Shown here: positions 1 through 9,947 of the stretch, piece by piece
How the letters are laid out: every line of letters starts with the position of its first letter
Position numbering within the stretch: the stretch's first letter is position 1
NCBI GenBank assembly: GCA_900319905.1
Contig: ONQB01000003.1
Span: 62,001 to 126,000 of the forward strand
Source of the DNA: an uncultured Prevotella sp.
GTDB taxonomy: Bacteria > Bacteroidota > Bacteroidia > Bacteroidales > Bacteroidaceae
Length of the DNA: 64,000 nucleotides
Direction of reading: 5' to 3'
Made by a program: the position numbers and the translations under genes
The notes under the pieces: model-generated
What the model saw: the letters and a program-made list of their open reading frames with translations, nothing else
Told to the model about the DNA's origin: nothing
Databases searched by the model: none

Positions 1-1281
1 GACGACGACAACGAGCCCCGCTATCAGATACGTGGCATCAAACAGGAGGTGATGCTCAGACACATGCGTGCCAGCGAAGCTGTGCGCATCAAGTACGACT
101 CGAAGTTCGCACAGAGCTCCAACTACTGGAAGAACGCCATCGGCATGAACAAATGTATCGACTCCATCGGACTCGTCAATCAGAAACGTGCCTACGAACA
201 GCAGATACGTCAGTGGCAGGACACCGCCCGCTACCTTGACCATAAGGTGGACTTCGACCTTCTGGCCAAACTCTACGCCCGTAGCAACCGCCTGGTAAAG
301 GCAATGACACAGTTCACGGAGACCTTCAGCCGCAGAAGCAACGTGGAGTTTAATACGCGTGCCATGGCCACAACCAACAATAAAAAAGCACGGGACGACA
401 AGAAAGGCTCCTACTATGCTTTTGACGACAATACAGACCAGTGGGACTACAACACCGATGCCGACATGCTCGCAGCCATGCTGAAAAACTATCGCGAGCA
501 GGCAGCTCCTGAATTCCTTCCCAGCTTTTATCAGACTATTGACAAGCAATTTGGAGGTGATTGCCAGCAATACGTCAAATGGCTTTTCGCCAAGTCGGCA
601 CTGCTGAAGAAGGGTGCCAAGCTCTATGCCGGTTCAAAGGCTTTCAACAACGACCCGGGCGTGAGCTATGGCAGAGCACTCAACGCCATCTATAAAAAGC
701 TCACCACTGCCCTCTATGGTGACAAGAACGCCGTAACATCACTCGCCGACAGCATCTTCCTGCAGGAGCGTTACCTCTGTGCCGCCAAGATACAGATGGA
801 AATGGACAAGCCTCACTACAGCGATGCCAACTTCACCATGCGCCTGTCCTACGGTCAGGTGAAACCGCTCACCTTAGGCAGCAACACTGCATACTACACC
901 ACAGCTGAGAGCATCGTAGAGAAGATGAAGAAAGGCGACCAGGGCGTCATCGACTATCAAGCAGAGCCCATCATGCACCAACTGTTGTCAGCTACCGACT
1001 TCACGCCTTATACTGACCGCCACACGGGTAAGATGCAGCTGTGCTTCCTCACCAACAACGACATCACAGGTGGCAACTCCGGCTCACCAATGTTCGATGG
1101 CAAGGGACGCCTCATCGGTCTGGCCTTCGACGGCAACTGGGACAGCCTGTCGTCCGATATCAACTTCGACAGCCGTCTGGCACGATGCATCGGTGTCGAT
1201 ATCCGCTACGTGCTGTTTATGATGGACCGCTGGGGACACGCCGACCGCTTGCTCAAAGAGATTGGCGCAGGTCAGGAATAA
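1..1281 (+). CDS. dpp7: Dipeptidyl-peptidase 7-type S46 serine peptidase, C-terminal part
   Basis: Family S46 dipeptidyl-peptidases remove dipeptides from oligopeptide N-termini in the periplasm. The frame is open from base 1, so the N-terminal half, with catalytic His and Asp, lies outside the window. The last 427 residues are present. They include the helical domain and the nucleophile motif GGNSGS, with Ser at 1078-1080. The residue after FD in GLAFDGNW (codon 1132-1134) is Gly. In the family, Gly here goes with DPP7 (hydrophobic P1), while Arg marks DPP11 (acidic P1). The closing VDIRYVLFMMDRWG block is typical of DPP7. It converges on the C10 protease gene across a repeat and a terminator hairpin. 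Confidence 0.92.
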   Translation, partial: DDDNEPRYQIRGIKQEVMLRHMRASEAVRIKYDSKFAQSSNYWKNAIGMNKCIDSIGLVNQKRAYEQQIRQWQDTARYLDHKVDFDLLAKLYARSNRLVKAMTQFTETFSRRSNVEFNTRAMATTNNKKARDDKKGSYYAFDDNTDQWDYNTDADMLAAMLKNYREQAAPEFLPSFYQTIDKQFGGDCQQYVKWLFAKSALLKKGAKLYAGSKAFNNDPGVSYGRALNAIYKKLTTALYGDKNAVTSLADSIFLQERYLCAAKIQMEMDKPHYSDANFTMRLSYGQVKPLTLGSNTAYYTTAESIVEKMKKGDQGVIDYQAEPIMHQLLSATDFTPYTDRHTGKMQLCFLTNNDITGGNSGSPMFDGKGRLIGLAFDGNWDSLSSDINFDSRLARCIGVDIRYVLFMMDRWGHADRLLKEIGAGQE

Positions 1282-1301
1282 GGCATAGCATAGGCGCACC
1301 T

Positions 1302-1370
1302 ACCCCGCCTATGTTGCCTATCTTGCCTACCATTGCCTACCCCGCCTACCTTGCCTACCTTGCCTACCCC
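1302..1370. repeat. Short GCCTAC decamer array
   Basis: About seven tandem copies of a 10-11 base unit with core TTGCCTACC begin 20 bases after the DPP7 stop. The same unit forms a much longer array at 15631-15906. Both lie between convergent genes. No coding role is apparent. Confidence 0.85.
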
Positions 1371-1376
1371 TTCATG

Positions 1377-1424
1377 AAAAGAGGCTGTGTCAGAGTCCTA
1401 TTGACTCTTGGCACAGCCTCTTTT
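1377..1424. terminator. Bidirectional terminator hairpin
   Basis: AAAAGAGGCTGTG pairs with GCACAGCCTCTTTT, and the stem extends inward through CAGAGTC/GACTC around a small loop. An A-run on one side and a T-run on the other allow it to end transcription of both convergent genes. Confidence 0.8.
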
Positions 1425-1445
1425 AGTTTATATAGCAGCGGATGG

Positions 1446-4016
1446 CTATCTCACTACCACCTTTTTACCATTGATGATATAGACGCCCTTGGGCAGTTTG
1501 CCACGCGACTGCTTGTCGGTAGTCAGCCGCACACCCGTAAGCGTGTAGACAGCAGCTGCGTCGGCTGCAGTCTGGCCTGCACTGACAGCACTTATGCCAG
1601 TGGTACTGCTGTTCACCACAAGCACAGCCGGGTAATAGCTGAAGTCATAATTCTCGGCTTCAGCACCGTCGAGCCGAATGGTATACGTGCCAGCCTCCAA
1701 CTGTCCGGTTACCACATTTCCCTGGGCATCAAGGAGCGTGAACGTGGGCTGAGTGATGAGCGACACCGTGTCCTCACCATTCTTCAAACCGTCAACTACA
1801 TAAGTCAAAACAGGCTCCTCGCCCACGGCAATTGTATCGTTGACAGCGCGCATGTTGGCTTGCGCCTTCGTGACAATGAGCTCGCCGTCTTCAAAGTCAA
1901 CACCTACGCTCGTGATAGAGCCTAAGCTCAAGTGGATGGGGTAGCGTCCTACCGGCGATGTCGGCGTGGCATCGCAGGATATCTCTGGTTTTCCCTCAAC
2001 GTAATCACCGTAGATGCGGTAACCAAAGCGAGGATTCTCCTCACCATATCGCCGCGACGCATTCCGCGCACGGAGAGTAGAGCCGTACTCAGTAACATTC
2101 ATGAAGTCCTTCCAGTTGGCACTGCGTGCGAAGCGTTCTTTCATGCTTGACCGCACATAAAGCGTAATGTTCTGCACCGATACGTCAGCAAACACCCTTG
2201 CACCGGTGACGGGAACATGCTTTCCCGCCAACCTCAGAGTGGCCAGTCCGCTGGCTCCGGCAAAAGCGTAGCTGGCAATGCTGTCGAGAGACTCCGGCAA
2301 CGTCAAGTTCTGTACGCCATGCATGCCTGCCATGGCGTAGGCATCGATGAGCTTCGTTCCCTTGTGCAACGAGAGGGTTGAGCCTGCATGAGGCAAGACT
2401 GCCAACACCGTCGTGGTGTCTGGCGAGTAGACAACATTGTCGGCAATGGCATACTCTTGCTGCAATGCCGTCGGCAACAGCAACGAGTCAAGCGATAACA
2501 TGCCGCTCAAGGCACCGGTACCGAAGGTCGTTACCTTATCCGGCAACACGAGCTTACGCAGGCGGCGTGCGCCATAGAAAGCCAGTTCAGGCCACTCACC
2601 GCTGTGCGTGGTGCACTCATGGTTGCCATTATACAGATAGGGATCGCCGCCTTCCACGATGGAAGCGTGCTGCAAGTCGAGCGAACGCAGGGCAGCAGGC
2701 GAGTAAGTGCCCACGCTGTCGAGGCCAGCCAGTGTCCGCAGGAACTTCATATCAGAAGAGTTGATGCTGCCGCTCACGGTGAGCGAGGTCACTTTGCTGG
2801 CCACAGAGTCAGCGATGAGACTGCGCAGCGTGCCAGGCTCCTCGACATTGACCGTATCGACGAGTGCCGTTGAGTTGCCACTCTCAATGCCGATGATCAT
2901 ATCCTGATAAGCTGAGAAGGCATAACTGTCCGGGTTGAGCAGGGCAATGTCGTAGTAGCCTTCGGACGAACCGTCCCATCCCCAGTTGACGTAGACACGG
3001 CCTTGCGCATCGTAGCCACAAATGACAAACTCGTGACCGCCATTAAAGGTGTCGACACCTCCGTAGATGATAGGCCGGTCATTGCTGAGCTCATTGAACA
3101 CCATGTCCATCCAGTCAGCCTCCGAGTAACCGTCTCGTTCCACAAACCGCAAGGTCTCTGGATAGCCGAAGTTGCGTACCAGACCATCGCGGGCGTGGTC
3201 AGTGTAAGTGCCGGAACCGTCGGTAGCGTACTCCATGTCGGAAGCCACGCCACAGTCAAGCATCAACTTGGCGACGGCATGTCCCTGCTCGGCCGTGTAG
3301 CCTGCGTTGTAATAGTCGAGCATCTTGTCCCATTCGTAGTTGCTCTGTGAGAAGTCGACGGTCACCGTGATGGGGTCGCCGCTGGCCTGCTTGACCCGCA
3401 CAGAGTGTTCGCCCTGTCCTGATGCCGGCCACTTATGATAATAAAGCACCTGCGCCATGGCCGTTGCCACGCAGCCCGTAACGCATCGTCCCGTGCCGCC
3501 ATAGCCCTGCCAGCCGCCTGTGCCGGAGGAGGTGCCGATGGGACATAAGTCGTTGTACGGACTCTCCTGTCCCCAATGACATGTGACCATTGGCGCAACG
3601 GCCGGCTGATACTTGGACGCGTCGGGAGCCACAACGGTCATCTTGTGTCCGCTGGCCACCACGGCATTGATCACCTTCTCTGCAGTCTCCAGATACCATT
3701 TGAAGTTTGCATTCTTGTCTGTCGCAAAGTCGCGGTCGGAGTAGCCTATGACCTCAGGCACTAAATCGTCGTTGCCCATGATGGCAAAGCCGCCAGTCTT
3801 GTAACCGTATACGCTGAAGGCATCGTTGTGCTCGAGCAGCTTGAGGTCGCCGCGAGGCAGTGCCGGTGCTCCCATGCCGCGGCTGTTGTGCCGCTGGTTG
3901 AGAATGGCCAAAGCCGCTTGCTTCAGCGCTTGCTTGCTTCGAGGAGCTGCACTTGCTGACAGAAAAAGAGTGAGGAACAGAAGAACCAGCAATGCCGGTC
4001 GGTTGATTTTATGCAT
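1446..4016 (-). CDS. Secreted C10 family cysteine protease (streptopain/interpain-like)
   Basis: Papain-fold protease of family C10, related to streptopain and Prevotella interpain A, expected to cut host or dietary proteins outside the cell. The 856-residue product has a signal peptide (about residues 1-23), a propeptide to about 140, and the catalytic domain with Cys182 in TGCVATAMAQ and His328 in GGHEFVICGYD, followed by NWGWDG. After it come a BspA-like leucine-rich region (about 440-630), an MBG-like module and a C-terminal tail ending GVYIINGKKVVVR. ATG at 4014-4016 gives a clean signal peptide. The gene lies 120 bases downstream of the large FN3 protein gene on the same strand, separated by a hairpin. 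The tail resembles short sorting tails of Prevotella surface proteins; secretion by T9SS is inferred. Confidence 0.92.
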   Translation of the reverse strand: MHKINRPALLVLLFLTLFLSASAAPRSKQALKQAALAILNQRHNSRGMGAPALPRGDLKLLEHNDAFSVYGYKTGGFAIMGNDDLVPEVIGYSDRDFATDKNANFKWYLETAEKVINAVVASGHKMTVVAPDASKYQPAVAPMVTCHWGQESPYNDLCPIGTSSGTGGWQGYGGTGRCVTGCVATAMAQVLYYHKWPASGQGEHSVRVKQASGDPITVTVDFSQSNYEWDKMLDYYNAGYTAEQGHAVAKLMLDCGVASDMEYATDGSGTYTDHARDGLVRNFGYPETLRFVERDGYSEADWMDMVFNELSNDRPIIYGGVDTFNGGHEFVICGYDAQGRVYVNWGWDGSSEGYYDIALLNPDSYAFSAYQDMIIGIESGNSTALVDTVNVEEPGTLRSLIADSVASKVTSLTVSGSINSSDMKFLRTLAGLDSVGTYSPAALRSLDLQHASIVEGGDPYLYNGNHECTTHSGEWPELAFYGARRLRKLVLPDKVTTFGTGALSGMLSLDSLLLPTALQQEYAIADNVVYSPDTTTVLAVLPHAGSTLSLHKGTKLIDAYAMAGMHGVQNLTLPESLDSIASYAFAGASGLATLRLAGKHVPVTGARVFADVSVQNITLYVRSSMKERFARSANWKDFMNVTEYGSTLRARNASRRYGEENPRFGYRIYGDYVEGKPEISCDATPTSPVGRYPIHLSLGSITSVGVDFEDGELIVTKAQANMRAVNDTIAVGEEPVLTYVVDGLKNGEDTVSLITQPTFTLLDAQGNVVTGQLEAGTYTIRLDGAEAENYDFSYYPAVLVVNSSTTGISAVSAGQTAADAAAVYTLTGVRLTTDKQSRGKLPKGVYIINGKKVVVR

Positions 4017-4052
4017 ATATTTAATGAGAGTGTTTTAATTTAGTAAGAACAA

Positions 4053-4087
4053 ATGAAAGCCGCGACCACGTCGATCGCGACTTTCAT
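4053..4087 (-). terminator. Hairpin after the FN3 protein gene
   Basis: ATGAAAG-C-CGCGA pairs with TCGCG-A-CTTTCAT (one mismatch) in the gap between the two minus-strand genes. The U-run after it is weak, so termination may be partial. Confidence 0.5.
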
Positions 4088-4136
4088 TAGGAATTAGTCA
4101 GTTATAATAACTGGTACGTGCAATTGTGAACGTTTA

Positions 4137-7100
4137 TTATCTCAACACAGTCTTCACGCCATTGATGATGTACACGCCCTGCTTGATGCCCTTCAGCTTG
4201 CTGGCATCCTTGAGAACCTGCACGCCGTCGAGTGTATAGACGTTGAAGCTCTTGATACCAGAAGCCTCCAGTGCCTCAATCGAAGTGACAAGGGTCGTCG
4301 AGATAGGAGCCGACTCCACATTGCCTGTGTACACAGCGGTCACCTGATACAGATGCTCAGCTCTGTCGTCAGTGTCGACGTAGCTTGGAGAAGCCACTGT
4401 TGCGATGTAGGCACCATCACGATAGACATTGTATGCGATAGGTGCGTCGCTGGTCTCATACGTGATATCGTCGAGCATGAACAGGAAAGCCTGGTCACCA
4501 GGAGTGACATGGTGGATGGCGAAGTAAGTGGTTCCAGCAGGCAGTGTAGCCGTGTACTGCGTCCAGGCGCCAGCGCTCTGCGTGTAGTCAGTGCCAAGCT
4601 GTGTGAAGTCGGCTTGTGCATTGCCAGTCGTAGAGGTAAGGATCTGGAAGGTTTCGTTACCGTAACCGTCGCCCTGCAAGTTGTTAGCCCAGAAGCTGAT
4701 GGTCTGCTCGTTACCCGAGAGGCGCGGAGAGATCAGCCAGTTGTCAGCACCGACGAAGTCCTGACCAGTAGCATCTGTCTGGTAAACAGCAACGAGAGCT
4801 TTCTGACCGGAGTGAGGATCGAGGCCCTGTCCGGCTGAGAAGATATCGCCAGGCTGCCAGTCCATGAAGGCGAACTGCTCGCCCTGGTGCGTGTAAGAAC
4901 CACTCTTCGTAAGACTACCGGCCAAGCCCTGGTCGGCATCGATGGTAGTCCAGTCACCGAAGGTCAGGCTCCAAGGCTCATAGCTCTCAAAGTCATCAGT
5001 AACGCTGGTGGCAGACGATGCAGGTGCATCCCAAGTAAGGGTCACCGTCTTATCAGCACGCTTAGCTGTCAGGTTGGAGGGCTCGGTCACATTTGCAGCC
5101 GTAGCCTCGATGGCAGCCGAAGCAGTGTTGTTGTCGTCGACGAGGTCGCCGTCCACAGTTACCGAAGCACTGACGTTCAGCACGCTTGCCTTGTCAAGTG
5201 TAGAGGTACGATAAGTAAGCGGCAGTTCAACCGACTCAAGGGTAGCCAGCTTTTTGCTGATAGTAGTATCGGCAACGACGGTGTTGTTGACGGTGACGAG
5301 TACACGTGCGCCGGTGATGTCGTCGATACCCTCATTGGTAGCCTTGACATTGATCTCGGCCGTCTGGCCCTTTGTCACACTTTCCGGAGCGGTAAGCGTA
5401 ACGGAAGCATCCTTCTGCTCAGGATCAATGATATTGATGTCGTCCACATACAGCACATCAGTAGATGCCATTGCCTCAGTAGCCTCAGCATTGAAGTGCA
5501 GCAGTACAAAGTCCTCATCGGCCAGCGTTGCAGGCAGTTCAGCCACAGCCGTCTGCCAGTCAGTGCTGGTGCTGGTGCTCAGATCAGTAGTGTAGACCGG
5601 TGCATCGACAGTACCATCCTTATGCTCTACCGATACAGAGAGCTTCACAGGCAGGCTGCCCGTAGCTTTGTAGTGGAACAGCAGTCTCGGATGGACGGCA
5701 CCTGCAAAGGAAATCTTACCAGTACCGATATAGCCGGTAGCGGGAACTGCACTGGTGAAGGCCAGCGTACCACCGTCGCCGTCGTAAGCGTCGGCTGACG
5801 AGATAGACCACTTATAGTCAGAGGTTGTGCGGGAGATGCTCATAAACTGATTCTCCAGCGTAGCATCCTTGAAGCTATTGTGGAACGGCAGGATATACGG
5901 ACGGCCCACGATGACAGATGCACTACCGTACTTGCTTGCACCTGCAGCATTAGAAGCGCTGATGGCCCACATCTTGAAGTTCTGCGTGTCACCTTCATTG
6001 GTGTTCAGACCAGTGACCTCATAGCTGTTGGCATTCTTCACAACGGCCAGCGTGTCGGCAAGATAACCTTCGTCGTCGACATTGAGCAGCGTGTAGGTAA
6101 GGTCCTCAGGAATGATGATACCACCGGCGGCACCTGCGGGCGTATTCCAAGTGAGGTTCACCGAAGTGGTGCGGTCCTCGGCTTCCATATCAGGAGCCAG
6201 CGGCGTGTCGACACCCACATAGACACTCACCTCTCTCTTGCGTCCTATTCCATTCTCGTTATAAGGAGTAACAGTATACTTGTTGGTACCTTGTGCAGCT
6301 TCCAAGTCAGCAACTGTATAGCTTGCGCCCGGAGCGACATCCTTCATCACGTCGATGACCTTATTGCCACGGCTGACCACAATAGAGTCAAGCTTAGTCA
6401 GCGGATTGCCGTTGATGGCATTGACAGGAGCATTGAAGGTCAGGGTAGCTTTAAGCTGTCCACTTGGATCGCATACTGCCTTGAGTGCTGTCACAGAGTC
6501 AGGAGCAGTAGCCTCAGCAGACATCTCGACGTTGAACGAATCTACATAGAGATAGAAGCGGTCGGCATCGGAGATAGCATGCAGGCCGAAGTAGTATTCG
6601 CCGCTCTCAGTAGGAGTAATCTCCTTTCCAAGTGTGATATTGGCTTCTGAAGAAAGATCAGTGCTCGGAACAAGTGTCTCCGTCAAACCGGCCACAGAGT
6701 TCTCTTTACCCCAGAAAGCCTCGATGCGCTCAGGATAAGAAACACCGAAAGGACGAGCCTTGAAGGTGACGCTGTAGTTCTTACCAGCCTGCAACTTGAT
6801 AGGTGGCGAAATGAGCCAGTCGTCACCATTGTTAGAAGAGCTGTAGTGATAGCGCATGACATGTGCATTCTCATTCCAAATCCATGTCGAGCCATCGTTA
6901 TTGTTGTCAATCACAGTCCAAAGGCCGGCACCCGTAAGGAAGTCCTCGAAATAGGGCACCTCCAAAGCACTGCCCACTACCTGACCATTGCTGAGTGCCA
7001 TGTCACTGCTGTGATGGACGTTCTTGGCCACGACACCATAGGTGTAAGAGCTCAGCGCTCCCTCGGGCAGTGTCTCGTGGAACGTAGTGGTCGTCAGATC

Positions 7101-8606
7101 GGAAGCCACCTTTGTGGTATCGGTGCCATGCAGACGATAGACATCATAGGTAGTAGCGCCCAGGTAACCGCCGTGAACGGTGCTGTCGGCTGCAGCCCAT
7201 GTCAAGGTAGCGGCATAGCCGTCAACAGCCAAATTGACATCTTTCACCGGGGCCGGTGTGTCATAACCCACATACTTGTTGGTCTTTACTCTCGGACCAT
7301 TACCAGCCGCATTGCTTGTGAAAGCCTGGAACTTGTTCATGCCTTCTTTGGCAGTGACGTTCACAGTAGCGGTGGCACCCGGTGCAACGGTACCCTTCAC
7401 GGAGTCGCTATTGACGACGACCACGTAATTGAGCGAACCCGTCAGATCGGCTGTTCCGTCAAATGTCTTGGCAGGTGCGGTGAAGCTGACTGTACCGGTC
7501 GTATTGCCATCGACGAAGTTGACAGCCAGGTCGGTGACAGCGGCAGGAGCAGCAGCCTCAGCAGCCGGAGCAGGAATCATCATACCCACACTGTTAAACT
7601 CAGTCCAATCCGACGAGTAATCACCCAGCTTGGTGGCTGCACCCGTGGTAAGGTCGACGGTATAAAGGGCTGTTGCTCCGTCGGCGGTCGTAGCTGACCA
7701 ATAGAAAGTATTGGTCTTCGGGTCAATCTCACCGGTCTGGAAATAGAAGGCACCCTCGCTGTCGGTGAGAGTCAAACCGGTAGCGCCCACCAGTGTCTCG
7801 GCACCGGTGTTGCGGTCAATCTTATAGAGGTTGCCGTCAGAAGCCACACCATAAGCGTAACCGTCCTTGGCAATACCCATGGCAGCATAGACATTCTGGG
7901 CGGAGCTGATGGTGGTACGCGTCTTGTTGGCATAATCGATGACGCCAAACTCCATTCCACTGAAGTCATTATTGTAGAACTCACCAAAGATCTCTCCCGT
8001 GGAGGGATCCTCAGCGGTTTCTGCGGCAACGAGGTTATAGTCCACTGAAGCAGGCGCATCAACGATCTGCCAGGTGTCAGTGTCAAAGGAATACAGATAA
8101 GTAAGGATGATACCCCACGATGCGTAAGACGTATCGAAGTACACGCCATACAACTTGTTGTCAACTACGCCGCAACCGCCATTGAAATAGCCGTTGGTAT
8201 AGCTAGTCAGCAACTGAGGCGAGAAAACGGCCGCTGGTGTAGCTGAGTAAATGCCGGCATCACTGCTACTTACGATGTTCATCCAAAGTGTGGAAGGCTG
8301 ATCGTTTGCCATCAGTGCACCCGACTTCTTGGCCACACTTGGCCGGTGAGCCATCACCATGCGGTGGGAATCGGCAAAATAACGACTGCCGGCAGGGAGA
8401 TCCTTCCGTTTGAAAAGCAACGGATATTCGCTCTTAAGCTTTGCCAAGGTTTTCGCCTGGGCTTTTGCATCCTGCTTAGTCATCTTCTCTATCTTGCCAT
8501 TGAATGGCACCATACTGTTGCGGAATGGCGCTTGCGCGTTGACATTCGCAGCCGTAGTGAGGAAAAGCAAGCCGGAAGCGACTAACGATGTGATTGTTTT
8601 TCCCAT
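4137..8606 (-). CDS. Giant secreted FN3 / choice-of-anchor J surface protein
   Basis: A 1489-residue exported protein of unknown ligand. The ATG at 8604-8606 gives the signal peptide MGKTITSLVASGLLFLTTA with cleavage after NVNA and Gln at +1. An in-frame TTG two codons upstream is less likely. Residues about 90-350 look like a beta-propeller-like segment. FN3-type modules then alternate with three choice-of-anchor J / cleaved-adhesin-like modules (about 550-700, 900-1060 and 1200-1385), two of them carrying the WLISP signature. A CARDB-like module lies near 1060-1160. The tail ends QGVYIINGVKTVLR, like the neighbouring C10 protease. Adhesion or glycan binding is plausible by architecture only. 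Confidence 0.85.
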   Translation of the reverse strand: MGKTITSLVASGLLFLTTAANVNAQAPFRNSMVPFNGKIEKMTKQDAKAQAKTLAKLKSEYPLLFKRKDLPAGSRYFADSHRMVMAHRPSVAKKSGALMANDQPSTLWMNIVSSSDAGIYSATPAAVFSPQLLTSYTNGYFNGGCGVVDNKLYGVYFDTSYASWGIILTYLYSFDTDTWQIVDAPASVDYNLVAAETAEDPSTGEIFGEFYNNDFSGMEFGVIDYANKTRTTISSAQNVYAAMGIAKDGYAYGVASDGNLYKIDRNTGAETLVGATGLTLTDSEGAFYFQTGEIDPKTNTFYWSATTADGATALYTVDLTTGAATKLGDYSSDWTEFNSVGMMIPAPAAEAAAPAAVTDLAVNFVDGNTTGTVSFTAPAKTFDGTADLTGSLNYVVVVNSDSVKGTVAPGATATVNVTAKEGMNKFQAFTSNAAGNGPRVKTNKYVGYDTPAPVKDVNLAVDGYAATLTWAAADSTVHGGYLGATTYDVYRLHGTDTTKVASDLTTTTFHETLPEGALSSYTYGVVAKNVHHSSDMALSNGQVVGSALEVPYFEDFLTGAGLWTVIDNNNDGSTWIWNENAHVMRYHYSSSNNGDDWLISPPIKLQAGKNYSVTFKARPFGVSYPERIEAFWGKENSVAGLTETLVPSTDLSSEANITLGKEITPTESGEYYFGLHAISDADRFYLYVDSFNVEMSAEATAPDSVTALKAVCDPSGQLKATLTFNAPVNAINGNPLTKLDSIVVSRGNKVIDVMKDVAPGASYTVADLEAAQGTNKYTVTPYNENGIGRKREVSVYVGVDTPLAPDMEAEDRTTSVNLTWNTPAGAAGGIIIPEDLTYTLLNVDDEGYLADTLAVVKNANSYEVTGLNTNEGDTQNFKMWAISASNAAGASKYGSASVIVGRPYILPFHNSFKDATLENQFMSISRTTSDYKWSISSADAYDGDGGTLAFTSAVPATGYIGTGKISFAGAVHPRLLFHYKATGSLPVKLSVSVEHKDGTVDAPVYTTDLSTSTSTDWQTAVAELPATLADEDFVLLHFNAEATEAMASTDVLYVDDINIIDPEQKDASVTLTAPESVTKGQTAEINVKATNEGIDDITGARVLVTVNNTVVADTTISKKLATLESVELPLTYRTSTLDKASVLNVSASVTVDGDLVDDNNTASAAIEATAANVTEPSNLTAKRADKTVTLTWDAPASSATSVTDDFESYEPWSLTFGDWTTIDADQGLAGSLTKSGSYTHQGEQFAFMDWQPGDIFSAGQGLDPHSGQKALVAVYQTDATGQDFVGADNWLISPRLSGNEQTISFWANNLQGDGYGNETFQILTSTTGNAQADFTQLGTDYTQSAGAWTQYTATLPAGTTYFAIHHVTPGDQAFLFMLDDITYETSDAPIAYNVYRDGAYIATVASPSYVDTDDRAEHLYQVTAVYTGNVESAPISTTLVTSIEALEASGIKSFNVYTLDGVQVLKDASKLKGIKQGVYIINGVKTVLR

Positions 8607-8612
8607 AAACAA

Positions 8613-9041
8613 CTATAAATTTGATGGATTAATGAATAAATAACTTTAAAATCTCAATCGCAAAGATAGGAAAATTTAAAATTGATTCTCTTCTTTAAGA
8701 GAACAAACTATAAAACAATTAGACAAAATTAACTTTAAGGTTCGTTTATATCTTTAATATTACACTTAACTTAACAGTGTAAAGATAAAAAATGCGTCAT
8801 AATGCATTGAGTATGCATCAATCTGCCAATTATCAAAGGACGCTTTTGAGCCATCAAAAACGAAAATAAGAACAAAAGTTTACCGACAGCTTAAATAACC
8901 AAACAATCTGTCAGTTCAGTTCTTACAATATGAAAATTTACGCAATAGGAGCAAGAAAAGGTTTAAAAGAAATAAATATCAATAAATATTTATAGTCAAG
9001 TTCTATGCACGCAACACTGCAAAGGGCAATGGCTGGTAGGA
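8613..9041. promoter_or_regulatory. AT-rich leader region with promoter for the FN3 protein gene
   Basis: This gap of about 430 bases has no credible gene. A minus-strand -7 element TATCTTTG (TAnnTTTG consensus) lies at 8661-8668, about 55 bases upstream of the ATG. The rest is AT-rich with no other signal I can name. Confidence 0.6.
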
Positions 9042-9572
9042 TTAATCGCCTATGAGCTTAACGAGTTCGTCGAGATTGTGGGCCACTTGGATGAAGTCAG
9101 TCCATTGCCCGCGCACGAAACCGCGAGCCTGCAGATCATCGAGCACACGGACGAGCGGTTGCCAGAAATTATTCATATCGTAGAGCACGACACGTTTGTT
9201 GTGGTAGCCGATCGTATGGCTGCCTGCCACGGTAAAGATCTCATCGAGCGTCCCGATGCCGCCCGGCAGGGCCACGCACACGTCGCTCTGTGCCAGCATG
9301 ATGTCCTTGCGGTCGCTCAAGTTATCGCAGGGAATTTCTATGTCGACATAGTCGGGACGCTGTTCTTTCAGCAGAATCTGAGGCACCACCCCAATGGTCA
9401 TGCCACCCGCCTCGTGCACAGACTGACCGATGCACCGCATCAGTCCACGGTCGGCTCCGCCATAAACCAGCGTGTGGCCTTGCTTACCCATCCAATGACC
9501 CAGTTCTGTGGTGAGTGAAAAGAAATCTGAATCAATCTGGGCATTGGCCGAACAAAACACTGCGATCTTCAT
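9042..9572 (-). CDS. LOG family protein (nucleotide 5'-monophosphate phosphoribohydrolase)
   Basis: LOG/YgdH-type enzymes hydrolyse the N-glycosidic bond of nucleoside monophosphates, including cytokinin ribotides. The 176-residue cytosolic protein has the Rossmann start MKIAVFCSAN, the YGGADRGLM loop, Arg88-Lys89 and the family signature PGGIGTLDE (103-111). It is close to the usual family length. The gene is alone on its strand between the FN3 protein gene and the divergent helicase, with its own promoter at 9629-9636. The physiological substrate cannot be read from the sequence. Confidence 0.9.
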   Translation of the reverse strand: MKIAVFCSANAQIDSDFFSLTTELGHWMGKQGHTLVYGGADRGLMRCIGQSVHEAGGMTIGVVPQILLKEQRPDYVDIEIPCDNLSDRKDIMLAQSDVCVALPGGIGTLDEIFTVAGSHTIGYHNKRVVLYDMNNFWQPLVRVLDDLQARGFVRGQWTDFIQVAHNLDELVKLIGD

Positions 9573-9628
9573 GTCAATATCTATTATCGTTCATATCAAG
9601 TCTTTGTGTCGATCACAAAAGAGCACTG

Positions 9629-9636
9629 CAAAGGTA
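9629..9636 (-). promoter_or_regulatory. -7 promoter element for the LOG gene
   Basis: Minus-strand TACCTTTG matches TAnnTTTG, 57 bases upstream of the ATG. Confidence 0.55.
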
Positions 9637-9740
9637 CTCAAAGTTTTCAGAACATGCCAATGCCCAGCAACAAATATTCTCGTGACAAGCATCACAGTAA
9701 GAAAAGGCCGTTAGGAGAAGACAGTAAAGTCGGCACGACA

Positions 9741-9826
9741 ACGTGTGGCGACCGCCGCAAACGTGTGTGGCGACCGCCGCAAACGTGTGTGACGACCGCC
9801 GCAAATGTGTGTGACGACCGCCACAG
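9741..9826. repeat. 22-base tandem array, four units
   Basis: Four tandem copies of a 22-base unit (core CGACCGCCGCAA preceded by a GTGTGTG/GTGTGTGA stretch); the first copy is two bases short and the last is degenerate. The array sits in the divergent gap between the LOG and helicase genes. The gap from 9573 to 10043 otherwise holds only the two promoters. Identical spacing without spacers excludes a CRISPR. Confidence 0.85.
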
Positions 9827-9939
9827 CTTGTAGGAACGCCCATACGGCTGGGAACAGACAGGGGAGACGGTATCACACAAAAAAAGACAACCGACAACAA
9901 AAGAAATGGCATTATTGCCTATAAATCAATTAAAATGCG

Positions 9940-9947
9940 TAACTTTG
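9940..9947 (+). promoter_or_regulatory. -7 promoter element for the DEAD-box helicase
   Basis: TAACTTTG followed by C matches the Bacteroidota -7 consensus, with a TTG at 9915-9917 (22-base spacer) as possible -33. It lies upstream of the chosen TTG start at 10044 and so argues against earlier in-frame starts. Confidence 0.65.

Noticed and set aside
9741-9826. CRISPR array
   Set aside because: Units are directly adjacent with no unique spacers, and no cas gene is nearby; the same holds for 34131-34240.
9613-9912. Open frames over the 22-base array
   Set aside because: Repeat-derived peptides with no start context; they cover both divergent promoters.
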